Source: Variovorax boronicumulans NBRC 103145
GTDB lineage: Bacteria > Pseudomonadota > Gammaproteobacteria > Burkholderiales > Burkholderiaceae_C
Length of the DNA: 52,538 nucleotides
Assembly: GCF_001591345.1 (NCBI RefSeq)
Contig: NZ_BCUS01000038.1
Location: forward strand, 1 to 52,538
Reading direction: 5' to 3'
Each line of letters opens with the position of its first letter. Position 1 is the first letter of the stretch. Position numbers and translations under genes: made by a program. Below the pieces are notes generated by a model. The model saw nothing but the letters and a program-made list of their open reading frames with translations, was not told the origin of the DNA and did not search any database. Of the stretch, positions 26,268-36,113 are shown in pieces.

Positions 26268-26852
26268 ATGGCCAAACCCTCGAAGAAAACCAAGTCCCCG
26301 TCGCCCGCAGCTTCTGCCGGCAAGGTGCCCAAGAAGGGCGGCGCCGTCGTCGCGCAGGAGTCGGGCAGCCGCAATGCGCCGATCATCAACATCGGCATCG
26401 AACGCCAGGACCGCGCGGCCATCGCCGAAGGCCTGAGCCGCGTGCTGGCCGACACCTACACGCTGTACCTCACGACGCACAACTTCCACTGGAACGTGAC
26501 GGGGCCGCACTTCAACTCGCTGCATGCGATGTTCATGACGCAGTACACCGAGCTGTGGGGCTCGACGGACGTGCTCGCCGAGCGCATCCGCGCGCTGGGC
26601 CACTACGCGCCGGGCTCGTACGCCGAGTTCAGCAAGATCGCCACCGTGCCCGACGTGCCGCAGAACCCGCCCAAGGCGATGGAGATGGTGCGCATCCTCG
26701 TGAAGGGCCACGAAACGGTGTCGCGCATCGCACGCGAGTTCATCCCGGTGGCCGAAGAGGCCGGCGACGATCCGACCGCCGACATGCTGACCGCGCGCTG
26801 CACGGTGCACGACCAGACGGCCTGGATGCTGCGCTCGCTGCTCGAGGACTGA
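26268..26852 (+). CDS. dps: Dps-family DNA-protecting ferritin with lysine-rich tail
   Basis: The 194-residue protein has the Dps ferroxidase residues at the subunit interface: His71, His74 and His81 in HNFHWNVTGPHF, then Asp101 and Glu105 in TDVLAERIR. Dps dodecamers oxidise Fe(II) with peroxide and store it, protecting DNA. The first 25 residues are rich in Lys and Pro (KPSKKTKSPSP), a flexible tail of the kind that binds DNA in E. coli Dps. Upstream, ATAG-N7-CTGT (26185-26199) resembles half of an OxyR site, and oxyR is the preceding gene. A rho-independent terminator follows. Confidence 0.93.
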   Translation: MAKPSKKTKSPSPAASAGKVPKKGGAVVAQESGSRNAPIINIGIERQDRAAIAEGLSRVLADTYTLYLTTHNFHWNVTGPHFNSLHAMFMTQYTELWGSTDVLAERIRALGHYAPGSYAEFSKIATVPDVPQNPPKAMEMVRILVKGHETVSRIAREFIPVAEEAGDDPTADMLTARCTVHDQTAWMLRSLLED

Positions 26853-26867
26853 CGGCGGCCTCCTGAT

Positions 26868-26920
26868 CTCCCGGTGCGCCGGGAGTCCCTGCAAGAGCGG
26901 CACAATGGCCGCTCTTTTTT
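26868..26920 (+). terminator. Rho-independent terminator after dps
   Basis: The stem AAGAGCGGC/GCCGCTCTT (26893-26901 and 26908-26916) has a six-base loop and runs into a T-tract ending at 26920. A second perfect hairpin CTCCCGG-tgcg-CCGGGAG (26868-26885) lies just before it. Together they insulate dps from ubiA. Confidence 0.88.
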
Positions 26921-26938
26921 CGTCTGCCCGTCCGCCGC

Positions 26939-27799
26939 ATGCTTGCCCGCCGTTTTGCGCTCTACCTCGATCTGATCCGCTGGAACCGGCCGGCCGGCTG
27001 GCTGTTGTTGCTGTGGCCCACGCTGGGCGCACTCTGGTTCGCGGCCGACGGCTGGCCCGGCTGGCATCTGCTCGCGGTGTTCACGCTCGGCACCTTCCTG
27101 ATGCGCAGTGCAGGCTGCTGCGTCAACGACGTGGCCGACCGCGATTTCGACCGCCACGTGAAGCGCACGGCCCAGCGGCCCGTGACGAGCGGCGCGATGT
27201 CGGTCAAGGAGGCGTTGGGGCTGGGCACGGTGCTGGCGCTGCTGTCCTTCGGGCTGGTGCTCACCACCAACCGCACGACGGTGCTGTGGTCGTTCGCGGC
27301 CCTGGCGATCACGCTGATCTATCCGTTCGCCAAGCGCTTCGTGTCGATCCCGCAGGCGGTGCTGGGCATCGCCTTCAGCTTCGGCATCCCGATGGCCTTT
27401 GCCGCGGTGCAGTCGACGGTGCCGGCCTTTGCCTGGTGGCTGCTGGCGGGCAACCTGTTCTGGGTGCTGGCCTACGACACCGAGTACGCGATGGTGGACC
27501 GCGACGACGACCTGAAGATCGGCATGAAGACCTCGGCGATCACCTTTGGTCGCTTCGACGTGGCGGCGGTGATGGCCAGCTACGCGATCTTCCTGGCGGT
27601 CTGGATCTGGGCGGGTGCCAGCCGGTCGCTGGGGGTTCTCTTCTATGTAGGCATTGCCGCGGCGGTGGCGCAGGCGCTCTGGCACTGGCGCCTGATCCAT
27701 GACCGCACGCGCGAGGGCTGCTTCAAGGCCTTCCGCGAAAACCACTGGCTGGGCTTCGCGGTGTTCGTGGGCATCGTGGCGGGCTACGCCCTCCGATAG
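26939..27799 (+). CDS. ubiA: 4-hydroxybenzoate polyprenyltransferase UbiA
   Basis: The 286-residue membrane protein shows both Asp-rich prenyl-diphosphate sites: [19 protein letters not shown] (from residue 63) and [12 protein letters not shown] (from residue 180). Between and after them lie several hydrophobic helices ([26 protein letters not shown]). It attaches the polyprenyl tail to 4-hydroxybenzoate in ubiquinone synthesis at the inner membrane. It begins 19 bp after the dps terminator and ends 13 bp from the convergent proC stop. Confidence 0.95.
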   Translation: MLARRFALYLDLIRWNRPAGWLLLLWPTLGALWFAADGWPGWHLLAVFTLGTFLMRSAGCCVNDVADRDFDRHVKRTAQRPVTSGAMSVKEALGLGTVLALLSFGLVLTTNRTTVLWSFAALAITLIYPFAKRFVSIPQAVLGIAFSFGIPMAFAAVQSTVPAFAWWLLAGNLFWVLAYDTEYAMVDRDDDLKIGMKTSAITFGRFDVAAVMASYAIFLAVWIWAGASRSLGVLFYVGIAAAVAQALWHWRLIHDRTREGCFKAFRENHWLGFAVFVGIVAGYALR

Positions 27800-27812
27800 C
27801 TCGCCTGTCGGC

Positions 27813-28670
27813 TCAGCCGCGCCCGAATTCCTCGCCCAGCTCGGCCGCGCGCTTCTGCGCCGCGCGGATGGCGGTCTTGAACTGTCCCTTCACATCGAAG
27901 GCTTCGAGCGCACTCAGGGCCGCGTAGGTCGTGCCGCCCTTGGAGGTCACGCGCTCGCGCAGCACCGACGGCGGCTCGGTCGCGCTGTGCGCCAGCGCCG
28001 AAGCGCCGGTGAAGGTGCCGATGGCCAGCCGCTGGGCCTGGTCGGGCGTGAGGCCCATCTCAACGCCGGCCTCGATCATCGCCTCGATGAAATAGAACAC
28101 GTAGGCTGGGCCGGAGCCCGACAGGGCGGTCACCGCGTCGAGTGCAGGTTCGGCGTCGACCCAGATCAGCTCGCCCGTCGGTGCCAGCAGCTGGCCGACG
28201 CGTGCGCGGTCGGCGCTTTCGACGCCCGGCCGCGCGAAGAGGCCGGTCATGCCCTTGCCGACCAGGGCCGGCGTGTTGGGCATGGCGCGCACCACGCGCT
28301 CGGTGCCGAGCCAGCGGGCGATGCTGTCGGACGGAATGCCCGCCGCCACGCTCAGGTGCAGGGCGTCGGCCGCAAAGGCGCGCACCGGACGGGCGGCTTC
28401 GGCAAAGGTCTGGGGCTTGACTGCCCACACCACCACGGCGCAGCGCGAGAGGGCCTCGCTGGCCTCGGCCCTGGCGACGATGCCGTAGGTCTGGGCCAGC
28501 CTGGTGCGGGCTTCCTCGAAAGGCTCGACCACTTCGAAGTTGTCGGCCGCGACGCCTTGCTGGATCAGGCCGCCGATGATGGCGCTGGCCATGTTGCCGC
28601 CGCCGATGAAGGCGATGGGGGGCAGGGGGCCCGGCGCGGTGCGGGGCAGGAAGGTCACGGCGATGGTCAT
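27813..28670 (-). CDS. proC: Pyrroline-5-carboxylate reductase ProC
   Basis: The 285-residue protein has the N-terminal dinucleotide site IAFIGGGNMASAIIGGL (about 18-34) and the C-terminal P5CR signature ALSGSGPAYVFYFIEAM with GVEMGL. It performs the last step of proline synthesis, reducing pyrroline-5-carboxylate with NAD(P)H. The ATG at 28670 is chosen because it shares an ATGA overlap with the stop of the upstream phytase-like gene, indicating coupled translation. The longer frame upstream would merely read through that gene. Confidence 0.94.
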   Translation of the reverse strand: MTIAVTFLPRTAPGPLPPIAFIGGGNMASAIIGGLIQQGVAADNFEVVEPFEEARTRLAQTYGIVARAEASEALSRCAVVVWAVKPQTFAEAARPVRAFAADALHLSVAAGIPSDSIARWLGTERVVRAMPNTPALVGKGMTGLFARPGVESADRARVGQLLAPTGELIWVDAEPALDAVTALSGSGPAYVFYFIEAMIEAGVEMGLTPDQAQRLAIGTFTGASALAHSATEPPSVLRERVTSKGGTTYAALSALEAFDVKGQFKTAIRAAQKRAAELGEEFGRG

Positions 28671-29806
28671 GGTCGGTCGGTGTAGGCGAAGGCGGCGAAC
28701 TGCGTCACTTGCAGCGGGTTGAAATTGTCGTCGCTCACGACCACCAGCAGGCGGCGGCCGTCGGGCAGCGGTGGGCCCCAGCACATGCCCTCGGTGTTGT
28801 CGAGGCGCGAGAGGCCCAGGGTGGCGAAGTCGGCCACGAGCGTCTTGGCGGCCGGCCGGTGGTTGCCGGGGGCGAGGGCGTCGATGGCGAGCACGTCGTC
28901 GGCGGTTCGGGTGTCTATTTCATACAGGCGCAGCGAGTTGCCGGCGCCGGTGGCGTAGGCCCGCTCCAGCACCAGCATGCGGTAGGCGTCGAGCATCAGC
29001 ACCTCGCTCACGCCGTTGTCGGCGTAGGTGCCCGGCACCAGCGGGCGCAGCGGGATGGCGTCGGGCACGTAGGCGATCTGGCGCATGGCGCGGCCGGTCG
29101 CGAGGTCGACCTGGGTGAAGCGGCAGGGGCCGCCGGGGGCGGTGGTGGTCGGGACGGGGCCGTCCTGGACCAGGGCGTTTTCCATCGCGAGCCAGGCCGA
29201 CCGGTCGTCGGGCGTGAGGGCCAGGCCCTCGAGTGTCTGGTTGTCGCGCGGGCCGCGGCGCTGGGCCGGGTCCGGGGCAAACATCGCCGGCAGGGTGAAT
29301 TCGCGCAGGAAGCGGCCATCGCGCGCCGATTCATACAGGGCAGGGCCGAAGCCGCGGGCCAGGTCGCCTTCGCTGGTCCAGAGCAGGGTGCCGGCCGAGG
29401 GGCGCAGGCGCAGGGCCTCGGGATCGGGAACGGGCAGGCCGTCGACCGCGTGGCGCCGACCGGGCCAGGGGCCGCCGCCGGGGCGTCGCAGCTGGACAAC
29501 GCCGGTGGGCTCGGGGGCTGCGTCGGCCGGCTGGGGCCAATGTGCGGTGTAGCAGCGCACCGGGCTCAAATCTGACCGGTCATCGCTGAGAAGCAGGTAC
29601 TCACCTTTGATGGGGTCGTAGTCGATGCCGGAGAGGCCGCCTGCCGTGGTGCTCTCTATAGAGCGTCGGTGCGCCCAGCGGGCTTCCCCCAGGCGCTGCA
29701 GCCGGCCGGTGTCCGGCGCCGGTGTTGCGCTGCGGCAACCCGCAAGCCCCAGCGATCCCAGCCCGAGCAGGCCCGCGCCGCCCGCCAGCAGGCGTCGGCG
29801 CAGCAT
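28667..29806 (-). CDS. Phytase-like esterase (PF13449-type) lipoprotein with twin-arginine signal
   Basis: The 379-residue protein begins MLRRRLLAGGAGLLGLGSLGLAGC, combining a twin-arginine motif with a lipobox LAGC at about residue 24; it is probably exported folded and lipidated. The body looks like the esterase-like activity of phytase family: GLSGIDYDPIKGEYLLLSDD, LEGLALTPDDRSAWLAMENAL, and NTEGMCWGPPLPDGRRLLVVVSDDNF. Its substrate is unknown. The start at 29806 gives a sensible signal peptide; upstream extension is not supported. It overlaps proC by four bases. Confidence 0.8.
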   Translation of the reverse strand: MLRRRLLAGGAGLLGLGSLGLAGCRSATPAPDTGRLQRLGEARWAHRRSIESTTAGGLSGIDYDPIKGEYLLLSDDRSDLSPVRCYTAHWPQPADAAPEPTGVVQLRRPGGGPWPGRRHAVDGLPVPDPEALRLRPSAGTLLWTSEGDLARGFGPALYESARDGRFLREFTLPAMFAPDPAQRRGPRDNQTLEGLALTPDDRSAWLAMENALVQDGPVPTTTAPGGPCRFTQVDLATGRAMRQIAYVPDAIPLRPLVPGTYADNGVSEVLMLDAYRMLVLERAYATGAGNSLRLYEIDTRTADDVLAIDALAPGNHRPAAKTLVADFATLGLSRLDNTEGMCWGPPLPDGRRLLVVVSDDNFNPLQVTQFAAFAYTDRP

Positions 29807-29888
29807 GGAGGGCGGCGAAATGAGGGGGTAGTTGGGGGCGCGCACGCCACAAAGTCTAGCGGCTGTCGAAGTTCGCGTGATGAGGCAG

Positions 29889-29917
29889 TTGACATCGCCC
29901 GGCATGGGTGCCACAAT
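29889..29917 (+). promoter_or_regulatory. sigma70-type promoter of the rplN (spc) operon
   Basis: A consensus TTGACA (29889-29894) is separated by 17 bp from CACAAT (29912-29917). The predicted transcript starts near 29924 and has a leader of about 137 nt before rplN. The 254-bp gap between the divergent phytase-like gene and rplN holds nothing else recognisable except short Pu/Py-rich inverted segments such as CTCCTGGAG just before the start. Confidence 0.8.
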
Positions 29918-30060
29918 CGCGGGCTTCGCTTTCAAAAGGCGAAGCTTTCAGCCCAAAGCGGAAGCGTCTCGAGTGGTTCGAGGCGTGGACGACGGGCCCA
30001 AGACTGACCGCGGTGTCTCCCTCCTGGAGGCTCATCGGTACAAGTTGGGAATATCAAGAA

Positions 30061-30429
30061 ATGATCCAAACTGAATCCCGGCTCGAAGTGGCCGACAACA
30101 CGGGCGCGAAATCCGTCCTGTGTATCAAGGTGCTCGGTGGCTCCAAGCGGCGTTACGCCAGCGTGGGCGACGTCATCAAGGTCAGCATCAAGGAAGCCGC
30201 TCCGCGTGGTCGCGTCAAGAAGGGCGAGATCTACAGCGCAGTGGTGGTCCGCACCGCCAAGGGCATCCGTCGTGCTGACGGTTCGCTCGTCAAGTTCGAC
30301 GGCAATGCCGCCGTGCTGCTCAACGCCAAGCTGGAGCCCATCGGCACCCGCATCTTCGGACCGGTCACGCGCGAACTGCGCACCGAGAAGTTCATGAAGA
30401 TCGTGTCGCTGGCACCCGAAGTTCTCTAA
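30061..30429 (+). CDS. rplN: 50S ribosomal protein L14
   Basis: The 122-residue protein is full length for L14 and starts [19 protein letters not shown], with [21 protein letters not shown] as the family block. It binds 23S rRNA near the subunit interface. It opens the operon here. The usual preceding genes rpsQ and rpmC are not upstream; the neighbour is a divergent gene. ATG 30061 is the only start matching the family. Confidence 0.97.
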   Translation: MIQTESRLEVADNTGAKSVLCIKVLGGSKRRYASVGDVIKVSIKEAAPRGRVKKGEIYSAVVVRTAKGIRRADGSLVKFDGNAAVLLNAKLEPIGTRIFGPVTRELRTEKFMKIVSLAPEVL

Positions 30430-30441
30430 GGACACAACGCC

Positions 30442-30774
30442 ATGAACAAGATTCGCAAAGGCGACCAGGTCATCGTGTTGGCCGGTCGTGACAAGGGCAA
30501 GCGCGGCGTCGTGTCGCTGCGCGCAGACGATTCGCATGTGATCGTCGACGGCATCAACCTCGTCAAGAAGCACACCAAGCCGAACCCCCTCAAGGGTACG
30601 ACCGGTGGCATCGTCGAGAAGACCATGCCGATTCACCAATCCAACGTGGCGATCTTCAATGCTGCGACCGGCAAGGCCGATCGCGTGGGCATCAAGGTCA
30701 CCCAAGGTGCCGACGGCAAGCGCGTGGCTGTTCGCGTCTTCAAGTCGAGCGGCGACGAAATCAAGTTCGCCTAA
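30442..30774 (+). CDS. rplX: 50S ribosomal protein L24
   Basis: The 110-residue protein carries the KOW motif typical of L24 ([19 protein letters not shown], residues 6-24) and [22 protein letters not shown]. It is an early 50S assembly factor. It starts 12 bp after rplN and continues into rplE, as in the standard spc order. Confidence 0.97.
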   Translation: MNKIRKGDQVIVLAGRDKGKRGVVSLRADDSHVIVDGINLVKKHTKPNPLKGTTGGIVEKTMPIHQSNVAIFNAATGKADRVGIKVTQGADGKRVAVRVFKSSGDEIKFA

Positions 30775-30785
30775 GAGGTACTCAC

Positions 30786-31325
30786 ATGGCACGTCTCCAA
30801 CAACACTATCGCGAAAAGATCGCGAAAGACCTGACGGAAAAGTTCGGCTACAAGTCGCCGATGCAAGTTCCGCGTCTCACCAAGATCACCCTGAACATGG
30901 GTGTGGGTGAAGCAGTCGCCGACAAAAAGGTCCTCGACAACGCCGTCGCCGACCTGACCAAGATCGCTGGCCAGAAGCCCGTGGTTACCAAGTCGAAGAA
31001 GGCCATTGCCGGCTTCAAGATCCGCGAAAACCAGCCGATCGGCTGCATGGTCACGCTGCGTGGCGTGCACATGTACGAGTTCCTGGACCGTTTCGTCACC
31101 GTGGCCCTGCCCCGCGTGCGTGACTTCCGCGGTATCTCGGGTCGCGCATTCGACGGCCGTGGCAACTACAACATCGGTGTCAAAGAGCAGATCATTTTCC
31201 CTGAGATCGAGTACGACAAGGTCGACGCCCTGCGCGGTCTCAATATCAGCATCACGACGACGGCCAAGACCGACGAAGAAGCCAAGGCGCTTCTCGCTGG
31301 CTTCCGTTTCCCGTTCAAGAACTGA
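30786..31325 (+). CDS. rplE: 50S ribosomal protein L5
   Basis: The 179-residue protein has the expected length and the L5 motifs [15 protein letters not shown] near residue 24, [19 protein letters not shown] and [16 protein letters not shown]. It binds 5S rRNA at the central protuberance. In E. coli the S8 repressor acts on the spc mRNA near this gene; no such site was modelled here. Confidence 0.97.
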   Translation: MARLQQHYREKIAKDLTEKFGYKSPMQVPRLTKITLNMGVGEAVADKKVLDNAVADLTKIAGQKPVVTKSKKAIAGFKIRENQPIGCMVTLRGVHMYEFLDRFVTVALPRVRDFRGISGRAFDGRGNYNIGVKEQIIFPEIEYDKVDALRGLNISITTTAKTDEEAKALLAGFRFPFKN

Positions 31326-31333
31326 GGTGATCT

Positions 31334-31639
31334 GTGGCTAAAGCATCTTTGATCCAGCGCGAACTCAAGCGCGACAAGCTGGTTGCCAAGTTCGCTGCGA
31401 AGCACGCAGAACTGAAGGCAACTTCCAACGACGCGAAGAAGAGCGACGAAGAGCGCGCAGCGGCCCGCCTGGCCCTGCAGAAGCTCCCGCGCAACGCGAA
31501 CCCCACGCGCCAGCGCAACCGTTGCGAAATCACCGGTCGCCCCCGTGGCACCTTCCGTCAATTCGGTCTGGCCCGCGCCAAGATCCGCGAACTGGCTTTC
31601 AACGGCGACATCCCCGGTGTCACCAAGGCCAGCTGGTAA
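31334..31639 (+). CDS. rpsN: 30S ribosomal protein S14 (zinc-independent long form)
   Basis: The 101-residue protein starts at GTG 31334 ([14 protein letters not shown]). It has the C-terminal [21 protein letters not shown] block with a single cysteine, so it is the long form without the CxxC zinc ribbon. It belongs to the 30S head. Confidence 0.96.
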   Translation: MAKASLIQRELKRDKLVAKFAAKHAELKATSNDAKKSDEERAAARLALQKLPRNANPTRQRNRCEITGRPRGTFRQFGLARAKIRELAFNGDIPGVTKASW

Positions 31640-31659
31640 GCCAGGCAGGAGCAAACAAC

Positions 31660-32055
31660 ATGAGCATGAGTGATCCCATTGCCGACCTGCTGACGCGTAT
31701 CCGTAACGCGCAGATGGTGGCGAAGCCCACCGTGTCGGTCCCGTCTTCCAAGGTGAAGATCGCGATCGCACAAGTCCTGAAGGACGAGGGCTACATCGAC
31801 GGCTTCCAGGTCAAGACCGAAGCCGGCAAGAGCGAACTTGAAATCTCGCTGAAGTACTACGCTGGCCGTCCGGTCATCGAGCGCATTGAGCGCGTGAGCC
31901 GCCCCGGCCTGCGCGTCTACAAGGCCAGCACTTCCATTCCGCAAGTCCAGAACGGCCTCGGCGTTGCGATCGTCACGACCCCCAAGGGCGTGATGACCGA
32001 CCGCAAGGCGCGCGCCACCGGTGTCGGCGGCGAAGTTCTGTGCTACGTCGCCTAA
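31660..32055 (+). CDS. rpsH: 30S ribosomal protein S8
   Basis: The 131-residue protein begins [18 protein letters not shown] and ends with the S8 signature [22 protein letters not shown]. It binds the central domain of 16S rRNA, and in E. coli it represses spc operon translation. AGGAG (31647-31651) lies 8 nt before ATG 31660, which fixes the start; the longer upstream frame lies in rpsN. Confidence 0.96.
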   Translation: MSMSDPIADLLTRIRNAQMVAKPTVSVPSSKVKIAIAQVLKDEGYIDGFQVKTEAGKSELEISLKYYAGRPVIERIERVSRPGLRVYKASTSIPQVQNGLGVAIVTTPKGVMTDRKARATGVGGEVLCYVA

Positions 32056-32079
32056 CCGAGACATCGAGGAGTTACTGAA

Positions 32080-32613
32080 ATGTCCCGAGTAGGAAAAATG
32101 CCGGTCGCCATCCCCGCAGGCGTGGATGTGTCGATCAAGGAAGACCAGATCAGCGTCAAGGGCACGGGCGGCACGCTCAGCCTGGCTCGCAATGCGCTGG
32201 TGAATGTCGTCAACAAGGACGGCAAGCTGAGCTTCGAGCCCGCCAACGATTCGCGTGAAGCGAATGCGATGAGCGGCACGATTCGCCAGCTGGTGAACAA
32301 CATGGTGGTTGGCGTGACCAAGGGCTTCGAAAAGAAGCTGAACCTGGTCGGCGTCGGCTACAAGGCTGCAGCGTCCGGCGCCAAGCTGAACCTGCAAGTC
32401 GGTTACTCGCACCCGGTCAACATCGACATGCCGCAAGGCATCACGGTGACCACCGCGACCCCGACCGAAGTGGTGATCAAGGGCGCTGACCGTCAACGCG
32501 TCGGCCAGATCGCCGCTGAGATCCGCGCTGTTCGTCCGCCAGAGCCCTACAAGGGCAAGGGCATCCGCTATGCGGACGAGAAGATCGTGATCAAAGAGAC
32601 CAAGAAGAAGTAA
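32080..32613 (+). CDS. rplF: 50S ribosomal protein L6
   Basis: The 177-residue protein starts [19 protein letters not shown] and has the C-terminal L6 signature [19 protein letters not shown]6 sits near the factor-binding site of the large subunit. The gene lies 24 bp after rpsH in standard order. Confidence 0.97.
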   Translation: MSRVGKMPVAIPAGVDVSIKEDQISVKGTGGTLSLARNALVNVVNKDGKLSFEPANDSREANAMSGTIRQLVNNMVVGVTKGFEKKLNLVGVGYKAAASGAKLNLQVGYSHPVNIDMPQGITVTTATPTEVVIKGADRQRVGQIAAEIRAVRPPEPYKGKGIRYADEKIVIKETKKK

Positions 32614-32624
32614 GGGGCAGCAAA

Positions 32625-32993
32625 ATGATGTTGACCAAAAAAGCACAGCGTCTTCGCCGCTCGCGCCAGACCCGCATCCGCATTGCGACGCAGGGCGTGG
32701 CTCGCCTCACGGTGAACCGCACCAACCTGCACATCTATGCCACCGTCATCTCCGACGACGGCACCAAGGTGATCGCAACCGCATCGACCGCCGAAGCCGA
32801 AGTGCGCGCAGCACTCGGCGCCTCGGGCAAGGGTGGCAATGCCGCCGCTGCCACCGCCATCGGCAAGCGCATCGCTGAAAAGGCGAAGGCTGCCGGCGTC
32901 GAGAAGGTCGCTTTCGATCGCGCAGGTTTCGCCTACCACGGCCGCGTCAAGGCGCTGGCCGAGGCAGCCCGCGAAGCCGGTCTGCAGTTCTAA
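32625..32993 (+). CDS. rplR: 50S ribosomal protein L18
   Basis: The 122-residue protein has the basic N-terminus [16 protein letters not shown] and the [18 protein letters not shown] and [24 protein letters not shown] motifs of L18, which binds 5S rRNA with L5. Two adjacent ATG codons (32625, 32628) are possible starts; AAGGGG lies upstream of both. Confidence 0.96.
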   Translation: MMLTKKAQRLRRSRQTRIRIATQGVARLTVNRTNLHIYATVISDDGTKVIATASTAEAEVRAALGASGKGGNAAAATAIGKRIAEKAKAAGVEKVAFDRAGFAYHGRVKALAEAAREAGLQF

Positions 32994-33011
32994 TCGGACA
33001 CGAGATTCAAA

Positions 33012-33530
33012 ATGGCAAAGATTCAAGCAAGAACGCAGAACGAAGGTCCTGAGGACGGTCTGCGCGAGAAGATGATCGCGATCAACCGCGTCACCAAGGT
33101 GGTGAAGGGTGGTCGTATCCTCGGTTTCGCAGCGCTGACCGTGGTCGGTGATGGCGATGGCCGCGTCGGCATGGGCAAGGGCAAGTCCAAGGAAGTGCCT
33201 GCTGCCGTGCAGAAGGCAATGGAAGAAGCCCGCCGCAACCTGTTCAAGGCTCCGATCAAGAACGGTACGCTGCACCACCAGGTGCAAGGTCACCACGGTG
33301 CTGCCACCGTCGTGATGTACCCGGCTCCCAAGGGTACCGGCATCATCGCCGGCGGCCCGATGCGCGCCGTGTTCGAAGTCATGGGCATCACCGACATCGT
33401 GGCCAAGAGCCATGGTTCGTCGAACCCCTACAACATGGTTCGCGCCACGCTCGACGGGTTGAAGAACTCGACGACGGCCGGCCAAGTGGCTGCCAAGCGC
33501 GGTCTCACCGTCGAAGAAATCTTCGCCTGA
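33012..33530 (+). CDS. rpsE: 30S ribosomal protein S5
   Basis: The 172-residue protein contains the S5 double-stranded RNA-binding region ([35 protein letters not shown]) and the C-terminal block [21 protein letters not shown]. It contributes to decoding fidelity. It follows rplR by 18 bp. Confidence 0.97.
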   Translation: MAKIQARTQNEGPEDGLREKMIAINRVTKVVKGGRILGFAALTVVGDGDGRVGMGKGKSKEVPAAVQKAMEEARRNLFKAPIKNGTLHHQVQGHHGAATVVMYPAPKGTGIIAGGPMRAVFEVMGITDIVAKSHGSSNPYNMVRATLDGLKNSTTAGQVAAKRGLTVEEIFA

Positions 33531-33565
33531 GCGCAAGCTCTCGCAAGGCTGAAGGAAGCATTCAA

Positions 33566-33748
33566 ATGACGCAACAACAAACCCTCAAGGTGCAGCTGGT
33601 GAAGAGCCCGATCGGCACCAAGGAATCGCATCGCGCGACCGTGCGTGGCCTCGGCCTGCGCAAGCTCAACAGCGTGAGCGAGCTGCAAGACACGCCCGCA
33701 GTGCGCGGCATGATCAACAAGATCAGTTATCTGGTCAAAGTTCTGTAA
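33566..33748 (+). CDS. rpmD: 50S ribosomal protein L30
   Basis: The 60-residue protein has the compact L30 motif [20 protein letters not shown], then LGLRKLNS and [11 protein letters not shown]. It lies between rpsE and rplO as expected and has full family length. Confidence 0.96.
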   Translation: MTQQQTLKVQLVKSPIGTKESHRATVRGLGLRKLNSVSELQDTPAVRGMINKISYLVKVL

Positions 33749-33759
33749 GAGAGACTGAT

Positions 33760-34191
33760 ATGGAACTCAATGGCATCAAGCCGGCAGCTGGCGCCAAGCA
33801 CGCCAAGCGTCGCGTCGGCCGCGGTATCGGCTCCGGCATCGGCAAGACCGCAGGTCGCGGTCACAAGGGCCAGAAGTCGCGCGCAGGCGGTTTCCACAAG
33901 GTCGGCTTCGAAGGCGGTCAAATGCCGCTGCAGCGTCGCCTGCCCAAGCGCGGCTTCAAGTCGCACCTGCTGAAGTACAACGCCGAAGTCACGCTGACTG
34001 CTCTCGAGCAGCTCGGCCTGGCCGAAGTCGATGTCCTGGCACTGAAGCAAGCCGGCCTCGTGGGCCAGCTCGCCAAGGTCGTCAAGATCATCAAGACCGG
34101 CGAACTCACCAAGGCCGTCAAGCTGACGGGCGTGGGTGCGACCGCTGGTGCCAAAGCTGCGATCGAAGCAGCCGGCGGCAGCCTCGCCTGA
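33760..34191 (+). CDS. rplO: 50S ribosomal protein L15
   Basis: The 143-residue protein starts [20 protein letters not shown] and has the glycine-rich basic region [20 protein letters not shown] and [16 protein letters not shown]. It binds 23S rRNA during late 50S assembly. It is followed 27 bp later by secY. Confidence 0.97.
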   Translation: MELNGIKPAAGAKHAKRRVGRGIGSGIGKTAGRGHKGQKSRAGGFHKVGFEGGQMPLQRRLPKRGFKSHLLKYNAEVTLTALEQLGLAEVDVLALKQAGLVGQLAKVVKIIKTGELTKAVKLTGVGATAGAKAAIEAAGGSLA

Positions 34192-34218
34192 TCACCTTCG
34201 GACTGAAAGAAGTTCTTC

Positions 34219-35532
34219 GTGGCAACTAACGCGGCAACGATCGCAAAAACAGGCAAGTTCGGCGACCTCCGTCGTCGGCTCGTCTTTTTGCTGCTCGCGC
34301 TCGTGGTCTACCGGATTGGCGCGCACATTCCTGTGCCGGGTATCAACCCGGACCAGCTGGCAGCGTTGTTCCAGGGCCAGCAGGGCGGCATTCTGAGCCT
34401 GTTCAACATGTTCTCGGGCGGGGCGCTGTCGCGTTTCACCGTGTTCGCGTTGGGGATCATGCCGTACATCTCGGCGTCGATCATCATGCAGCTGATGACC
34501 TACGTGCTTCCGACCTTCGAGCAATTGAAGAAGGAAGGCGAGGCCGGTCGCCGCAAGATCACGCAGTACACGCGCTATGGCGCGCTCGGCCTGGCTCTGT
34601 TCCAGTCGTTCAGCATCGCAGTGGCCCTCGAATCGTCGGCCGGTCTGGTGATCGCCCCCGGTTTCGGCTTCCGCCTGACCGCCATGGTGAGCCTGACGGC
34701 AGGTTCGATGTTCCTGATGTGGCTCGGCGAGCAGATCACCGAACGCGGCCTGGGCAACGGCATCTCGATCCTGATCTTTGCAGGTATCGCGGCCGGTCTG
34801 CCCGGTGCGATCGGCGGCCTGGCTTCGCTGGTGACGACCGGTGCGATGAACCCCATCGTTGCGCTCTTCATCATCGCGGTCGTGGTGCTGGTCACCTACT
34901 TCGTGGTGTTCGTGGAACGTGGTCAGCGCAAGATCCTCGTGAACTATGCGCGGCGCCAGGTTGGCAATAAGGTCTACGGCGGTCAGTCGTCGCACCTGCC
35001 CCTGAAGCTGAACATGGCCGGTGTGATTCCTCCGATCTTCGCGTCGTCGATCATTCTGCTGCCGGCAACGGTGGTGGGCTGGTTCAGCGCTGGTGACGGT
35101 GGCTTCCGCTGGATCAAGGACATCGCCAGCGCACTGCGTCCGGGCGAGCCGATCTACGTGCTGCTGTACGCCGCTGCGATCGTTTTCTTCTGCTTCTTCT
35201 ACACGGCACTCGTGTTCAACAGCAAGGAAACGGCCGACAACCTGAAGAAGAGTGGTGCGTTCATTCCTGGCATTCGCCCGGGTGACCAGACCGCTCGCTA
35301 TATCGACAAGATTCTGGTTCGCCTGACGTTGGCTGGCGCGGTGTACATCACCTTCGTCTGCCTGCTGCCCGAGTTCCTGATCCTGAAGTACAACGTGCCG
35401 TTCTACTTCGGTGGTACCTCCCTGCTGATCATCGTGGTCGTCACGATGGACTTCATGGCCCAGGTGCAAAACTACATGATGTCCCAGCAGTACGAATCGC
35501 TGCTGAAGAAGGCGAACTTCAAGACATCGTAG
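34219..35532 (+). CDS. secY: Protein translocase channel subunit SecY
   Basis: The 437-residue membrane protein has about ten hydrophobic helices and the SecY signatures [23 protein letters not shown] (N-terminal), [33 protein letters not shown] and [19 protein letters not shown]. With SecE and SecG it forms the inner-membrane channel for unfolded proteins. It starts at GTG 34219 after GAAAGAAG. Unlike many bacteria, infA does not follow; rpmJ does, after 66 bp holding a GGCGGT-ag-ACCGCC hairpin (35560-35573). Confidence 0.96.
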   Translation: MATNAATIAKTGKFGDLRRRLVFLLLALVVYRIGAHIPVPGINPDQLAALFQGQQGGILSLFNMFSGGALSRFTVFALGIMPYISASIIMQLMTYVLPTFEQLKKEGEAGRRKITQYTRYGALGLALFQSFSIAVALESSAGLVIAPGFGFRLTAMVSLTAGSMFLMWLGEQITERGLGNGISILIFAGIAAGLPGAIGGLASLVTTGAMNPIVALFIIAVVVLVTYFVVFVERGQRKILVNYARRQVGNKVYGGQSSHLPLKLNMAGVIPPIFASSIILLPATVVGWFSAGDGGFRWIKDIASALRPGEPIYVLLYAAAIVFFCFFYTALVFNSKETADNLKKSGAFIPGIRPGDQTARYIDKILVRLTLAGAVYITFVCLLPEFLILKYNVPFYFGGTSLLIIVVVTMDFMAQVQNYMMSQQYESLLKKANFKTS

Positions 35533-35598
35533 GGCTGTGAGTTTCAGTATTGAGTCCGGGCGGTAGACCGCCACGTTAAACAGTTTTAGGAGAATGAA

Positions 35599-35712
35599 AT
35601 GAGAGTTTCGGCTTCGGTCAAAACCATCTGCCGTAATTGCAAGGTCATCCGCCGTAAAGGTGTGGTGCGTGTGATTTGCACCGACCCGCGCCACAAGCAG
35701 CGCCAGGGTTGA
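35599..35712 (+). CDS. rpmJ: 50S ribosomal protein L36 (zinc-ribbon form)
   Basis: This small gene encodes 37 residues, [15 protein letters not shown] then [22 protein letters not shown]. The cysteines in CRNC and VIC plus the His in PRH form the zinc ribbon of the C+ type of L36. TTAGGAG (35585-35591) precedes ATG 35599. An out-of-frame ATG at 35594 is not the start. Confidence 0.95.
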   Translation: MRVSASVKTICRNCKVIRRKGVVRVICTDPRHKQRQG

Positions 35713-35735
35713 TTGAAGAGTATTAGAGGACGCAC

Positions 35736-36101
35736 ATGGCACGTATTGCTGGCATCAACATCCCGCCGCACAAGCACGCTGAAATCGGCCTGACCGCCAT
35801 TTTCGGTATCGGTCGCACCCGCGCCCGTCAAATCTGCGAAGCGAGCGGCATCGAATATTCGAAGAAGATCAAGGATCTGACCGACGCCGATCTCGAAAAG
35901 ATCCGCGACCAGATCGCTCTGTTCACGATCGAAGGCGATCTGCGTCGCGAGACGACGATGAACATCAAGCGTTTGATGGACATCGGCTGCTATCGCGGCT
36001 TCCGTCACCGTCGCGGCCTGCCGATGCGCGGCCAGCGCACGCGCACCAACGCCCGCACCCGCAAGGGTCCGCGCAAGGCTGCGCAGTCCCTGAAGAAATA
36101 A
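35736..36101 (+). CDS. rpsM: 30S ribosomal protein S13
   Basis: The 121-residue protein starts [20 protein letters not shown] and ends with the S13 signature [19 protein letters not shown]. It bridges the 30S head to the 50S subunit and P-site tRNA. It begins the alpha-operon portion of the cluster. Confidence 0.97.
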   Translation: MARIAGINIPPHKHAEIGLTAIFGIGRTRARQICEASGIEYSKKIKDLTDADLEKIRDQIALFTIEGDLRRETTMNIKRLMDIGCYRGFRHRRGLPMRGQRTRTNARTRKGPRKAAQSLKK

Positions 36102-36113
36102 GGATAGACAAGC

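Noticed and set aside
27800..27812. Terminator between the convergent ubiA and proC genes
   Set aside because: Only 13 bp separate the stops and no hairpin with a T-tract is visible there.
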